DNA of 64,000 nt from an uncultured Bacteroidales bacterium (GCA_900541925.1 UQMB01000011.1:1-64000); one strand, 5' to 3'. Counted from the stretch's first letter, positions 1 through 9,308 are shown. The notes: generated from the sequence alone by a model not told the origin. Translations and numbers: made by a program.

Positions 1-105
1 GTAATTTCATGATGATTGTCTCTTTTTTTGAGTCAACCATTTTCAGTCCAATACAAAATATCAGCAACTCCCTCAACCACGGTTCAAAGAAAGGCCTATG
101 ATAGA

Positions 106-175
106 GCAGAGAGACAGGAGGTGGACACCTGCTCAACACAAAAGCCTCGCAGGTGTCCACCTCCTGTCTCTCTGC
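106..175. repeat. 27-bp perfect inverted repeat (large hairpin)
   Basis: Positions 106-132 and 149-175 are perfect reverse complements (27 bp each) around a 16-nt loop. The arm contains GGAGGTGGACACC. There is no following T-run on either strand, so it is not a canonical intrinsic terminator. It lies between whatever is left of the window and the end of htpG, next to a short coding-like remnant. It could be an insertion scar, a recombination site or a bidirectional terminator; function unknown. Confidence 0.85.
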
Positions 176-329
176 CAGCTGCCTCAATGGCGATTATAGC
201 GCAATCGTGCCGGCGCGAAAGCTCCCCGGTAATCCGTATGTTGAACTGCTTTCTGCTGATAATCTGACACGGAAGTTTGCAGCTGAGCCCAGTGAGAGCA
301 TTGGAATACTCCGACGCTCTCACTTCTAA
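173..329 (+). pseudogene. possible 3' remnant of an unidentified gene
   Basis: In one plus-strand frame the sequence from the right arm of the hairpin to a TAA at 327-329 reads as a plausible protein tail (..GDYSAIVPARKLPGNPYVEL.. ending ILRRSHF). It has no start codon of its own, and the frame is closed by a TAG near 102-104. I do not recognise the family. It may be the tail of a gene disrupted by the hairpin element, or chance. Nothing else in 1-344 looks coding. Confidence 0.25.
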
Positions 330-344
330 ATTGATGTCCAAGCT

Positions 345-2249
345 TTATTTCTGCTCCGAGAGGAACTTCTCGCTGCGGGAGACGAAGTCCGCGAGGGCCT
401 TGCCCTTGAGCATGCCGTTGCTCAGCAGGGCGAGATCGACGACCTGATGCAGAAGCTCATTGGCGGCGACAAAGTCGGCCACGCTCTGGTCGGCGGCATC
501 CTTCTTCTCTCCCCAAATCTTAAGGACCAGAGGATTCTGCATGTTGACCAGAATGTTGTATGACTCCGGGAGCGAACCATAGAAGTTCATCCCGCCGCCC
601 ATCGAACTCATCTCACGATAACGGCGCATGAACTCGCTCTGGGTAATGAGCACCGGAGCGGAAGTCTCACCGAGGTTCTCGGCCTCAATCCGGTAGTCAT
701 TGCCCTCCGGCAGGACGGCCTTGAACATCTCCTCAAGCACCTTCTTGTCGTCTTCGGACAGCTCCGGCTTCACGGCCTCCTCCTTCTTGATGAGATTGGC
801 CACGGAATCACTGTCCACACGGGCGAAACGAGTATGCTCGATCTTGCTCTCAAGCAGGTTGACCCAGTGGCTGTCAAGTTCGCAGTCCATCAGAAGCACG
901 TCGTAGCCCATGTTCTTGGCCGCCTCGATGAAGCTGTACTGCTCCTCCGGCTTCGTGGCGTAGAGATAGACCACATTCTTGTCCTTGTCGGTCTGGGCCG
1001 GCTCGATCGCCTTGCGGTAGTCATCAAGGCTGAAGAACTTGCCGTCCGTGTTTTTGAGCAGGGCGAACTTGAGCGCGCGCTCGCAGAACTTCTCGTCGCT
1101 CAGCATGCCGTACTCGATGAAGAGCTTGATGTTGTCCCACTTCTGCTCGAACTGTTCGTGCTGGTTCTTGAAGATGTCCTCCAGGCGATCGGCCACCTTC
1201 TTGGTGATGTATGTGCTGATTTTCTTGACGTTGGCATCGCTCTGGAGGTAGCTTCGGCTGACATTCAGCGGGATGTCCGGGGAGTCGATCACACCGTGCA
1301 GCAATGTCAGGAAGTCCGGCACGATGTTGTCCACATGGTCGGTGACGAACATCTGGTTGCAGTAGAGCTGTATCTTGTTCTTGTCGATGGCCATCCTCTC
1401 CTTGATCTTAGGGAAATAGAGCACGCCGGTGAGGGTGAACGGATAGTCCACGTTGAGGTGAATCCAGAACATCGGATCCTCCTCCATCGGATACAGCTCA
1501 TGGTAGAACTTGAGATAGTCCTCCTCCTTCAGGTCAGAAGGGGCCTTTGTCCATATAGGCTCGATACTGTTGATGACATTGTCCTCTTCCGTCTCGACCT
1601 CCTTGCCGTCCTTCCACTCAGTCTTCTTGCCGAACACGACAGGCACAGGCATGAACTTGCAGTACTTGCCGAGCAGCTGGCTGATGCGGCCCTTGGCGGC
1701 GTACTCGGAAGAGTCGTCGTCGAGATACAGGGTAATTTCCGTGCCCCTGTCCTCTTTCTTGCCCTCAGACATGGAATACTCCGGAGACCCGTCGCAACTC
1801 CACTGGACAGGCTTTGCGCCATCCTTCCAGCTGAGAGTGTCGATGGTGACCTTCTTCGCCACCATGAAGGCGGAGTAGAAGCCCAGTCCGAAATGGCCTA
1901 TGATGGAGCCGATCTGGTCCTTGTATTTCTCAAGGAACTCGCCGGCTGAGGAGAAGGCGATCTGGTTGATGTACTTGTCCACCTCTTCTTCTGTCATGCC
2001 GATACCGCGGTCGATGATGCGGAGGACTTTCTGCTTCTCGTCCAGCTCCACTCTGACATTGAGCGCGCCCAGTTCACCCTTGAAGTCACCGCTGGAGGCG
2101 AGAGCCTTCATCTTCTGGGTGGCGTCGACTGCGTTGGCCACAAGTTCGCGCAGGAAAATCTCGTGGTCGGAATAAAGGAACTGCTTGATTACAGGGAAGA
2201 TATTCTCGGTTGTGACACCTATCTTGCCTTTAAGGGAATTGTTTGCCAT
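345..2249 (-). CDS. htpG: molecular chaperone HtpG (Hsp90)
   Basis: 634 residues, close to the usual bacterial Hsp90 length. The N-terminal GHKL ATPase domain has the Asn motif (ELVANAVDAT, about residue 35-44), the DRGIGM motif (about 100) and the glycine lid GHFGLGFYS (about 119). The middle domain follows (VSRSYLQSD, about 330), then a C-terminal dimerisation domain. It is a cytosolic ATP-dependent chaperone for stress-denatured clients. It starts with ATG at 2249. The leader toward the upstream lipoprotein gene holds a terminator-like hairpin and a 15-bp palindrome, described separately. Identification is secure. Confidence 0.97.
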   Translation of the reverse strand: MANNSLKGKIGVTTENIFPVIKQFLYSDHEIFLRELVANAVDATQKMKALASSGDFKGELGALNVRVELDEKQKVLRIIDRGIGMTEEEVDKYINQIAFSSAGEFLEKYKDQIGSIIGHFGLGFYSAFMVAKKVTIDTLSWKDGAKPVQWSCDGSPEYSMSEGKKEDRGTEITLYLDDDSSEYAAKGRISQLLGKYCKFMPVPVVFGKKTEWKDGKEVETEEDNVINSIEPIWTKAPSDLKEEDYLKFYHELYPMEEDPMFWIHLNVDYPFTLTGVLYFPKIKERMAIDKNKIQLYCNQMFVTDHVDNIVPDFLTLLHGVIDSPDIPLNVSRSYLQSDANVKKISTYITKKVADRLEDIFKNQHEQFEQKWDNIKLFIEYGMLSDEKFCERALKFALLKNTDGKFFSLDDYRKAIEPAQTDKDKNVVYLYATKPEEQYSFIEAAKNMGYDVLLMDCELDSHWVNLLESKIEHTRFARVDSDSVANLIKKEEAVKPELSEDDKKVLEEMFKAVLPEGNDYRIEAENLGETSAPVLITQSEFMRRYREMSSMGGGMNFYGSLPESYNILVNMQNPLVLKIWGEKKDAADQSVADFVAANELLHQVVDLALLSNGMLKGKALADFVSRSEKFLSEQK

Positions 2250-2270
2250 ATATTCTCAGTTTTAATATTC

Positions 2271-2300
2271 AAAAAACCGGATGCAGAACCCTGCACCCGG
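2271..2300 (-). terminator. terminator-like hairpin upstream of htpG
   Basis: Read on the minus strand, a CCGGGTGCAG / CTGCATCCGG stem (one mismatch) is followed directly by six T. It can end the acyl-CoA ligase/OMP/lipoprotein transcript. Only 21 bp separate it from the htpG start, too little for a Bacteroidota promoter. The htpG promoter must therefore lie upstream, which places this hairpin in the htpG leader. Confidence 0.7.
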
Positions 2301-2325
2301 CCTTGAAAAATCAAATTATGTTCCA

Positions 2326-2340
2326 GTGACAATTTGTCAC
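2326..2340. promoter_or_regulatory. 15-bp perfect palindrome upstream of htpG
   Basis: GTGACAATTTGTCAC is a 7+1+7 perfect palindrome overlapping the stop codon of the lipoprotein gene. On the minus strand it lies just upstream of an ATAATTTG sequence (near-consensus -7, about 2313-2320), where an operator would sit. It is not a CIRCE element. The operator role is inference. Confidence 0.35.
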
Positions 2341-2912
2341 CGATTGCGGGATGACGAGTAAGACGCCCGTCCCCCGACATAAGAGACATTGCACCAGTCA
2401 ACAGCCTCCCCTCCGCTATAGAACATGGCCTTATATGCCCCGGTCGGAACAAGGTCGTAATTGACGCTGAGTTGAGAGCCGGATGCCTCCCAGACATAAG
2501 TCACATCATTCTCAGAGACAAGGGAAAAACTGAAGCCGTCCCCCTCGTCGAATTTCAGGTCGAGTCCAGAAAACACCCACTTGTCCTCAAGCCGGTTGTC
2601 CGACCCGATCCTCCGCACATCAAGTCTGAACTCCAGTCCACGGCTGTTGTAGGCTGAGGTCCAGGCATTGTCTCCCACCCGCGTGATGACGGGCCTTATG
2701 TCGGGGTCTACCGTCCCCGTGAAACTCAAGCCCTCGTCGTTGACGCCGAGATTGGAGACAAGATTGCGCAGAGTCACCTCGACGCTGGAAGATATCATTT
2801 CAGAAGTGAAGCGGAAAAGGTTGTAGTCCGTGCGGTTGTTGTTGGTCTGCTCGGAGACGACACAGGAAACAAGCATGAGCGCCGCAGAGGCAAAAGCAAA
2901 GATCTTCTTCAT
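2337..2912 (-). CDS. hypothetical lipoprotein
   Basis: 191 residues. The N-terminus is a lipoprotein signal peptide: MKK, a hydrophobic stretch and lipobox LVSC with Cys17, followed by a Ser/Asn-rich tether. The rest is beta-rich without a motif I recognise. It probably sits in the outer membrane or periplasm. It lies 6 bp downstream of a predicted beta-barrel protein gene and ahead of a terminator, so it is the last gene of a three-gene operon with the acyl-CoA ligase. Function unknown. Confidence 0.75.
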   Translation of the reverse strand: MKKIFAFASAALMLVSCVVSEQTNNNRTDYNLFRFTSEMISSSVEVTLRNLVSNLGVNDEGLSFTGTVDPDIRPVITRVGDNAWTSAYNSRGLEFRLDVRRIGSDNRLEDKWVFSGLDLKFDEGDGFSFSLVSENDVTYVWEASGSQLSVNYDLVPTGAYKAMFYSGGEAVDWCNVSYVGGRASYSSSRNR

Positions 2913-2918
2913 GACACG

Positions 2919-3662
2919 CTAGAATTTATAGCCGACCCCGGCCGATATACCCGTATACAATGTGCCGAGACCGGTCTCGGCGAAGCCGAAGACCTTTCGT
3001 CCGACCTCGATTCCGAAAGGCGTCCACTGGAAACCGGGAGTGAAAGAGTTGTCCAAATACTCAATACCGTAATCAGCACTCTCCCGGTTCCTGCGGTCGA
3101 AGCCGAAATACTTGACCACGCCGATTCCGAACTTCCCGTAAAGACGCACCATCGGGCGATTCAGATAGATCAATTTACCTTGAGGCATCAGAGAAAACAT
3201 CACTCCGGACTTAGAGCCTGTCTTCCGGCCGCTGACCCCATTGTATACATCGTGCCACACGATTGTGGCCGAGAGGTCGACCGACAAGGCAAACCAGCGC
3301 GCAAAAGCATAATCCGCACCCAGGCACAAGGCTCCGCTTGACCTGGTAATACCATTGTAGTCGGCATATATGTCCGAGAGAGACCGGGATGTGCTATTCC
3401 GCCAGGGACTCTTCCACAATGAGCCTTCAGCAAATGTCGATGCCGTGTACGACGGCGTAGCCATCCCGGCACGGACAGACCATCTTTCCGCCTTCCAGAA
3501 ATCACGCGACGAATAACGCCTGACTTCCCGCCGGCTCTCATATCTTCCGCGGTCAGCGCTCACCGTATGCTCGGTGCGCACCGTGACAGTCTGGGCGGAG
3601 AGCGCACATGTGCCCGCAGCCACGGCTGCGAGCACAATAAATATTCTCATGTATTTCACCAT
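2919..3662 (-). CDS. predicted outer-membrane beta-barrel protein
   Basis: 247 residues with a Sec signal peptide ending ALSAQ (about residue 24). Alternating aromatic/hydrophobic strands and a terminal aromatic (GVGYKF) are typical of outer-membrane beta barrels. No enzymatic motif is visible. An alternative ATG lies four codons in, at 3650, and gives an equally good signal peptide. It sits 37 bp after the acyl-CoA ligase gene and 6 bp before a lipoprotein gene, so the three are probably co-transcribed. The barrel assignment rests on pattern, not homology. Confidence 0.7.
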   Translation of the reverse strand: MVKYMRIFIVLAAVAAGTCALSAQTVTVRTEHTVSADRGRYESRREVRRYSSRDFWKAERWSVRAGMATPSYTASTFAEGSLWKSPWRNSTSRSLSDIYADYNGITRSSGALCLGADYAFARWFALSVDLSATIVWHDVYNGVSGRKTGSKSGVMFSLMPQGKLIYLNRPMVRLYGKFGIGVVKYFGFDRRNRESADYGIEYLDNSFTPGFQWTPFGIEVGRKVFGFAETGLGTLYTGISAGVGYKF

Positions 3663-3699
3663 ACGAGTAAAAGATGCCAGGATATGGCCTGATGTTGCA

Positions 3700-5343
3700 C
3701 TACTTGTAGAGAAACCTCTTGATGCTCATCTTAGGAGTCTTCTCGAACGGCACCATCACGGTCTCCACCTTGGAGATCCGGCTGTATCCCGGAAGCTGGC
3801 GGTTGGAGTTGATGCGGATCTTCTCCGGAAGGTCGGATATGGCCTCCTCGTCGAGTCTGGCGCTCTTGAGGGCATCCTTGTCAAAGTAGACAAGTGCCAC
3901 GAGTTTCCCGGAACGGTCCACCACAAGGGACTCGCCCACGAACTCCTGATTGTTGATGACGGCCTCGAGCTCCTCCGGGTAGATGTTCTGCCCGTTGGCT
4001 GAGAGTATCATGCTCTTGCTGCGGCCCTTGATGAAGATGTTGTTGTTCTTGTCAATGATGCCGAGGTCTCCGGTGCGCAGGAACCCGTCCTCGGTGAACG
4101 CCGCCTTGTTGGCCTCCTCGTTCTTGTAGTAGCCTATGGTGATATTGGCGCCCTTGGCCTGGATTTCCCCCGCAATATGCTGAGGGTCATCGGAGTCGAT
4201 GCGCGCCTCGATGCAGTCGATGACCTTGCCGCAAGAGCCCGGCACATAGCGTGACCAGTCCTCGTACCCGAGCAGAGGAGCGGCCTCCGTCATGCCGTAG
4301 CCCACGGTGTAGTGCAGGCCTATGCGTTTGAACCACTTCTCGACCTCAGGATTGAGGGCGGCGCCGCCCATGATATATGTGCGCACCTTGCCGCCGAACG
4401 CGGTGTCAAGACCCGAACGCATCTTGTTGAATATGATTTTGTTCAGCCCAGGGATAGAGGCGAGCACGCGGATATACCACTTGCTGAGCACAGGCTTGAG
4501 GGAAGACTTGTAGATCTTCTCCATCACGAGAGGCACGGTACATATCATATATGGCTTCACGTCCTTCATCGCCTTGAGAAGGAGGGACGGGGCCGGAGTC
4601 TTGCCGAGATAGTAGACGGCGCAGCCGCCGGAGAGCGGGTAGAGGAACTCGTACACCATCCCATAGACATGGGCCATAGGGAGCATGGACACGAGGGTAT
4701 CGCCAGGATAGATGAGCACATGCTTGTGGCCGTATTCGATGGAGGCGCTGAGGTTGCCGTAGGTGAGCATCACTCCCTTAGGGGCGCTCGTGGTGCCAGA
4801 GGTGTAGTTGATGACGGCGAGGTCGGAGAAATTGTCCGTCGGGAAAGCGAGGTCCCCAGAAGAGAAACCTGAGGCGTACTTCTCGTCGAAGTCGGCGTCC
4901 ATGCTCTCGAATGCCGCCTTGAACTCAGGGTCAGGAGCATAGAGGAGGGTGAAGTCGTCAACATTGACGGCACCCTTGAGCTTCGGCATCACGGACACGT
5001 CAAGCTTGTCCCAGATCTCCTTGTCGGTAAAAAGCAGGACGCTGTCGGAGTGGTCGGTAAGGTGCGCGACGCTGTCAGGATGGAAATCCGACAGGATAGG
5101 CACGATGACCGCCTCGTAGACATTGACCGCGAGGAAAGTGACCGCCCAGCGGGCCGTGTTCTTGGCGCACAAGGCAATCTTGTCTCCCTTCCTGACGCCC
5201 GACTTCTCGAACATCAGACCGAATTTAGCTATATACTTGGCAAGGTCCGCGCTGGTGAAGACTTCGCCCTTGTAGTTGCAGAGCGCCGGCTTGTCCCAAG
5301 CTGACTTCATACTGTTCTCCAAACAGGCCAGATAGTGTTCCAT
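3700..5343 (-). CDS. AMP-dependent acyl-CoA synthetase/ligase
   Basis: 547 residues of the ANL adenylate-forming superfamily. The P-loop-like A3 motif YTSGTTSAPKG is at about residue 180-190, A5 YGMTEAAPL at about 350, the A7 motif TGD at about 423, a hinge region KGRSKS, and the A10 lysine near PKMSIKRFL at the C-terminus. It should activate a carboxylic acid, probably a fatty acid, as acyl-AMP and transfer it to CoA. Acyl-ACP as acceptor cannot be excluded. It has its own promoter box at 5367-5374 and is first in an operon with two cell-envelope genes. Confidence 0.88.
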   Translation of the reverse strand: MEHYLACLENSMKSAWDKPALCNYKGEVFTSADLAKYIAKFGLMFEKSGVRKGDKIALCAKNTARWAVTFLAVNVYEAVIVPILSDFHPDSVAHLTDHSDSVLLFTDKEIWDKLDVSVMPKLKGAVNVDDFTLLYAPDPEFKAAFESMDADFDEKYASGFSSGDLAFPTDNFSDLAVINYTSGTTSAPKGVMLTYGNLSASIEYGHKHVLIYPGDTLVSMLPMAHVYGMVYEFLYPLSGGCAVYYLGKTPAPSLLLKAMKDVKPYMICTVPLVMEKIYKSSLKPVLSKWYIRVLASIPGLNKIIFNKMRSGLDTAFGGKVRTYIMGGAALNPEVEKWFKRIGLHYTVGYGMTEAAPLLGYEDWSRYVPGSCGKVIDCIEARIDSDDPQHIAGEIQAKGANITIGYYKNEEANKAAFTEDGFLRTGDLGIIDKNNNIFIKGRSKSMILSANGQNIYPEELEAVINNQEFVGESLVVDRSGKLVALVYFDKDALKSARLDEEAISDLPEKIRINSNRQLPGYSRISKVETVMVPFEKTPKMSIKRFLYK

Positions 5344-5366
5344 ATTGTTCCGTTAATTGTTTTAAG

Positions 5367-5374
5367 CAAAAATA
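5367..5374 (-). promoter_or_regulatory. -7 box (TATTTTTG) for the acyl-CoA ligase operon
   Basis: Minus-strand TATTTTTG matches the Bacteroidota TAnnTTTG consensus exactly, with TTG 20 nt upstream as the -33 element. The predicted start of transcription is about 15 nt before the ATG at 5343. Confidence 0.65.
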
Positions 5375-5470
5375 CTCATACGCGTGCGCAATGGCAATAG
5401 CGTTTGTTGCAAAGTGATGAATATTTGCGATATTTGTGGCTAAAGAGTTTAATCTGGGGCGAATTGAGAG

Positions 5471-6310
5471 ATGAAAAAGAAGCCTATCATAGCACTGATT
5501 TACGATTTTGACGGGACACTGTCTCCCGGCAACATGCAGGAATTCGGATTCATACAGGCCGTCGGCAAGACGGCCGAGGAATTCTGGAGGATGAGCGACA
5601 GCATCGCGATCGGCCAGGACGCGTCCAATGTGCTTGCATACATGAAACTTATGTTCGACGAAGCCGGACGCAACGGCATAGAGCTCCGCAAGGAGGACTT
5701 CTACCGCTTCGGGAAGCACATCCAGCTATTTGAGGGTGTGCGGGAATGGTTCGGCAGGGTCAACGATTACGGCAAGGAGCACGGAGCCGTCATCGAGCAT
5801 TACATAAACTCATCCGGACTCAAGGAAATCATCGAGGGCAGCCCGATAGCCGGAGAATTCAAGCACATCTTCGCCGGCAGTTTCATCTATGACGAGAAGG
5901 GGGAAGCCGTCTGGCCGGGAATCGCCGTGGACTACACCGGCAAGACCCAGTACCTTTTCAAGATCAACAAGGGCATCTTCAGCGCCAGGGACAACAAGCT
6001 CGTCAACGCCTCCATCTCGGACGACAAGAAGCGCATCCCGTTCTCCAACATGATCTATTTCGGGGACGGGGACACGGACGTGCCGTGCATGAAGATCGTG
6101 GGGATGTTCGGAGGGCAATCGATAGCCGTCTACAATCCGTCTGACGAGAGGAAGAAGGCGGCGGCCCTGAAGCTCAAGCACCAGGGCCGCGTAGGTTTTT
6201 CCATACCGGCCGTCTACACCGAGGACTCAAAGGCCTTCCGCCTCGTCAAGGCCATAATCGACAAGATTGTCGCGGACCACGAGCTGGAGCGCCTCAAGAA
6301 AATCGCATAA
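5471..6310 (+). CDS. HAD-superfamily phosphatase
   Basis: 279 residues. HAD motif I is DFDGTLS (Asp13 and Asp15), motif II is INSSG (about residue 114), and motif III/IV is FGDGDTDVPC (about 198). The form resembles phosphoserine-phosphatase-like HAD enzymes of the cytosol; the substrate cannot be read from the sequence. It is a single gene transcribed away from the acyl-CoA ligase and convergent with uraA. A perfect 13-bp-stem hairpin follows its stop codon. Confidence 0.85.
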   Translation: MKKKPIIALIYDFDGTLSPGNMQEFGFIQAVGKTAEEFWRMSDSIAIGQDASNVLAYMKLMFDEAGRNGIELRKEDFYRFGKHIQLFEGVREWFGRVNDYGKEHGAVIEHYINSSGLKEIIEGSPIAGEFKHIFAGSFIYDEKGEAVWPGIAVDYTGKTQYLFKINKGIFSARDNKLVNASISDDKKRIPFSNMIYFGDGDTDVPCMKIVGMFGGQSIAVYNPSDERKKAAALKLKHQGRVGFSIPAVYTEDSKAFRLVKAIIDKIVADHELERLKKIA

Positions 6311-6315
6311 ACGCC

Positions 6316-6355
6316 AAGAATGTCCGGCAGAACTCCAGTCCCGCCGGACATTCTT
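6316..6355. terminator. bidirectional hairpin between HAD gene and uraA
   Basis: A perfect 13-bp inverted repeat (AAGAATGTCCGGC / GCCGGACATTCTT) with a 14-nt loop lies between the convergent stop codons of the HAD gene and uraA. The A/T-ending arms give short T-rich tails on both strands. It probably ends both transcripts. Confidence 0.75.
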
Positions 6356-6374
6356 CATAAATCAGTCAGCAGCG

Positions 6375-7766
6375 CTACTTTGCGCTGTCCACATCTTTGT
6401 CCGGGCCGTCCAATCCCGGGAGAGACGCGCTGCCGAAATCGGCGGAACGGTCACCGACGCTGCTCTTGCCGAACTCATAGTCGTTGCCCGGAAGAATCGC
6501 GTTGAGCAGGATGCCGAGGAGGGCCGCCGTAGCAAGGCCGCTCAGTGAAGTGAAACCGATGTTGATGGCGTCGCCCGCACCGTACTTGATGCCGATGGCG
6601 AGGACGAGAATCAGCGCCGCGATCAGAAGATTGCGGGAGACGGTGAAGTCAACCCTGTTCTCCACGATGTTGCGCACACCGACAGCGGAGATCATACCGT
6701 AAAGCACCAGGGAGACGCCTCCGATGGTGGCCGCCGGCATGACGCCGATGAGAGCGGCGAACTTAGGGCAGAACGACAGGACGATGGCGAACACCGCCGC
6801 GATGCGGATCACGCGAGGGTCAAACACGCGGGTGATGTTGAGCACGCCGGTGTTCTCGCCATATGTGGTGTTGGCAGGAGCGCCGAAAAGCGAAGCGAGC
6901 GAAGTCGCGAGACCGTCACCCATGAGGGTACGGTGCAGACCCGGATCCTCAAGGTAGTTGACGCCGGTCGTCGAAGAAATCGCGCACATGTCTCCGATAT
7001 GCTCCACCATTGTGGCGAGGGAGATAGGGAGGATGGCGATTATGGCAGCCACGATAAGACCCCAATCCGGATTATTGAACACGGCGAAACTGGTGTTCTG
7101 CCACTGGAACGGCAGGCCGACCCATGCGGCCTCCTTGACAGGAGCGAAATCCACCTGGCCGAAGCAGGCGGCGACAACATACGAGCCGAGGACACCGAGC
7201 AGGATAGGCACGATCTTGATCATCCCGCGGCCCCAGATGTTGCAGACGATGATGATGGCCACCGCGAGGATGGCGATCCACCAGTTCTGGTTGCAGTTCT
7301 GGATGGCCGAGCCCGAGAGCGTGAGTCCGATTGCGATGATGATAGGTCCCGTCACTACCGGAGGGAAGAAACGCATCACCTTCTTGGCGCCGAAAGCGGC
7401 GAAGAGTCCCGCAAGGATGAAATACATGAGTCCCGCGCAGAACACGCCTATGCAGGCATAAGGAAGCGACTGGGCGAGGGTCATCCCCTTGGCCATACCC
7501 ATCTGGGTCACAGCGGCATAACCGCCGAGGAACGCAAAGGATGAACCAAGGAATGCAGGGACTTTCATCTTTGTGCAAAGATGGAAGATGAGCGTGCCGA
7601 GTCCCGCGAAAAGCAATGTGGCGGAAACTGAGAGTCCGGTAATCACCGGCACGAGGATGGTGGCTCCGAACATGGCGAAGAGATGCTGGAGTCCGAGCAC
7701 AGCCATCTTGCCCTTACCGAGGGTACGGGCATCGTAGATTGTCTGGTCTTTTTGTACTTTAGCCAT
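6375..7766 (-). CDS. uraA: NCS2-family nucleobase permease, uracil-permease-like
   Basis: 463 residues with about 14 hydrophobic segments. It belongs to the nucleobase:cation symporter-2 family. The NTTYGEN segment (about residue 290) and the GGVSLVLYGMISAVG segment resemble UraA more than the xanthine permeases. It would import uracil or a related base across the inner membrane by proton symport. It is the last gene of the guaB-guaA-uraA unit, 15 bp after guaA, so guanine or xanthine as substrate remains possible. The transcript ends at the hairpin at 6316-6355. Confidence 0.88.
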   Translation of the reverse strand: MAKVQKDQTIYDARTLGKGKMAVLGLQHLFAMFGATILVPVITGLSVSATLLFAGLGTLIFHLCTKMKVPAFLGSSFAFLGGYAAVTQMGMAKGMTLAQSLPYACIGVFCAGLMYFILAGLFAAFGAKKVMRFFPPVVTGPIIIAIGLTLSGSAIQNCNQNWWIAILAVAIIIVCNIWGRGMIKIVPILLGVLGSYVVAACFGQVDFAPVKEAAWVGLPFQWQNTSFAVFNNPDWGLIVAAIIAILPISLATMVEHIGDMCAISSTTGVNYLEDPGLHRTLMGDGLATSLASLFGAPANTTYGENTGVLNITRVFDPRVIRIAAVFAIVLSFCPKFAALIGVMPAATIGGVSLVLYGMISAVGVRNIVENRVDFTVSRNLLIAALILVLAIGIKYGAGDAINIGFTSLSGLATAALLGILLNAILPGNDYEFGKSSVGDRSADFGSASLPGLDGPDKDVDSAK

Positions 7767-7781
7767 AATATATAATGAATG

Positions 7782-9308
7782 TTATTCCCACTCGATGGTT
7801 GCAGGCGGTTTGGACGAGATGTCATAGACTACGCGGTTGATGCCGCGCACCTTGCGTATGATCTCGTTGGAAACGTCGGCGAGGAAATCATAAGGCAGGT
7901 GAACCCAGTCCGCGGTCATGCCGTCGACGGAGGTCACGGCCCTCAGGGCCACGGTGCTCTCATAAGTGCGCTCGTCACCCATCACTCCGACGCTCCTCAC
8001 CGGAAGCAGGATGGCGCCCGCCTGCCAGATGGAGTCGTAGAGACCGTACTCGTGCAGCTTGTCTATGTAGATGGCGTCAGCCTCCTGGATAATGGCTATC
8101 TTCTCAGGAGTAACCTCGCCCAGGATGCGGATACTGAGTCCGGGGCCCGGGAAAGGATGGCGGCCAAGGATGGCCGGATCAAGCCCGAGAGCCTTGCCGA
8201 CACGGCGGACCTCATCCTTGAAGAGAAGACGGAGCGGCTCCACCACCTTGAGGTGCATATCCTCTGGAAGCCCCCCCACATTGTGGTGGCTCTTGATGGT
8301 GGCCGAAGGGCCCTTGACGGAAGAAGACTCGATGACATCAGGGTAGATCGTACCCTGGCCCAGCCAGCGGGCACCGGTGATGGCCTTGGCTTCGGCGTTG
8401 AACACCTCGACGAAATCGCGGCCTATGATCTTGCGCTTCTTCTCTGGGTCAGTCACCCCGGCAAGGTCCGAGAGGAAGCGGTCAGCCGCCCTCACGCCCT
8501 TGACATTCAGGCCCATACCCTCGTATGAGCGGAGCACGTCCTCAAACTCATTCTTGCGGAGGAGCCCCGAATCCACGAAGATGCAGTGCAGCCTCTTGCC
8601 TATCGCGCGGTGCAGCAGCAGGGCCGCCACGCTCGAATCCACACCCCCGGAGAGACCGAGGATCACCTTATCGTCGCCGAGCTGCTCCTTGAGAGACGCG
8701 ATCGTGGACTCCACGAAATTCTCGGCAGTCCAGTCTCCCGCGCATCCGCAGATGCCGATCACGAAATTGCGGAGAATCTCCGTCCCGCACTCGCTGTGAT
8801 GGACTTCCGGGTGGAACTGTATACCCCATACCTGCTCCCCGCAGAAGCGGAAAGCCGCATTCTCGACACTTCCGGTCGAGCCTATGACCCTGGTGCCTTC
8901 CGGCAGGCGGGTGATGGTGTCCCCGTGAGACATCCACACCGTGGACTCGGCGGACACGCCGGCCATGAGAGGGTCGGAAGCGTCAGTGACCTTGAGCTTG
9001 GCGCGACCGTATTCGCGGGAACCGGCCGGAGCCACTTCGCCGCCCCCGTTGTATGCGAGCCACTGCGCGCCATAGCAGATGCCGAGCAGAGGCATATGGC
9101 CCCTGATAGCCGACAAGTCGGGCTGTGGAGCGTCAGCATCCCTTACCGATGCGGGGCTTCCCGAAAGAATCACACCCTGCACCTCCGAGAGATCGGAAGG
9201 GATCTTGTTGAACGGCCATATTTCGCAATACACACCTATCTCACGCACCCTGCGGGCTATAAGCTGGGTGTACTGCGAGCCGAAATCGAGAATCAATATC
9301 TTATTCAC
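7782..9308 (-). CDS. guaA: GMP synthase (glutamine-hydrolysing)
   Basis: 508 residues. The N-terminal class I glutamine amidotransferase domain has nucleophile Cys in GICYGAQ (about residue 79) and GIQFHPE (about 163). The ATP pyrophosphatase domain follows with the PP-loop SGGVDSS (about 220), then the dimerisation domain ending IEWE. It converts XMP, ATP and glutamine to GMP. Its start overlaps the guaB stop by 8 bp, so the two are translationally coupled. Confidence 0.97.
   Translation of the reverse strand: MNKILILDFGSQYTQLIARRVREIGVYCEIWPFNKIPSDLSEVQGVILSGSPASVRDADAPQPDLSAIRGHMPLLGICYGAQWLAYNGGGEVAPAGSREYGRAKLKVTDASDPLMAGVSAESTVWMSHGDTITRLPEGTRVIGSTGSVENAAFRFCGEQVWGIQFHPEVHHSECGTEILRNFVIGICGCAGDWTAENFVESTIASLKEQLGDDKVILGLSGGVDSSVAALLLHRAIGKRLHCIFVDSGLLRKNEFEDVLRSYEGMGLNVKGVRAADRFLSDLAGVTDPEKKRKIIGRDFVEVFNAEAKAITGARWLGQGTIYPDVIESSSVKGPSATIKSHHNVGGLPEDMHLKVVEPLRLLFKDEVRRVGKALGLDPAILGRHPFPGPGLSIRILGEVTPEKIAIIQEADAIYIDKLHEYGLYDSIWQAGAILLPVRSVGVMGDERTYESTVALRAVTSVDGMTADWVHLPYDFLADVSNEIIRKVRGINRVVYDISSKPPATIEWE

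Noticed and set aside
834..1949. 371-codon open frame antisense to htpG
   Set aside because: It mirrors the GC-rich third-position bias of htpG and has no recognisable protein pattern; htpG itself is certain.
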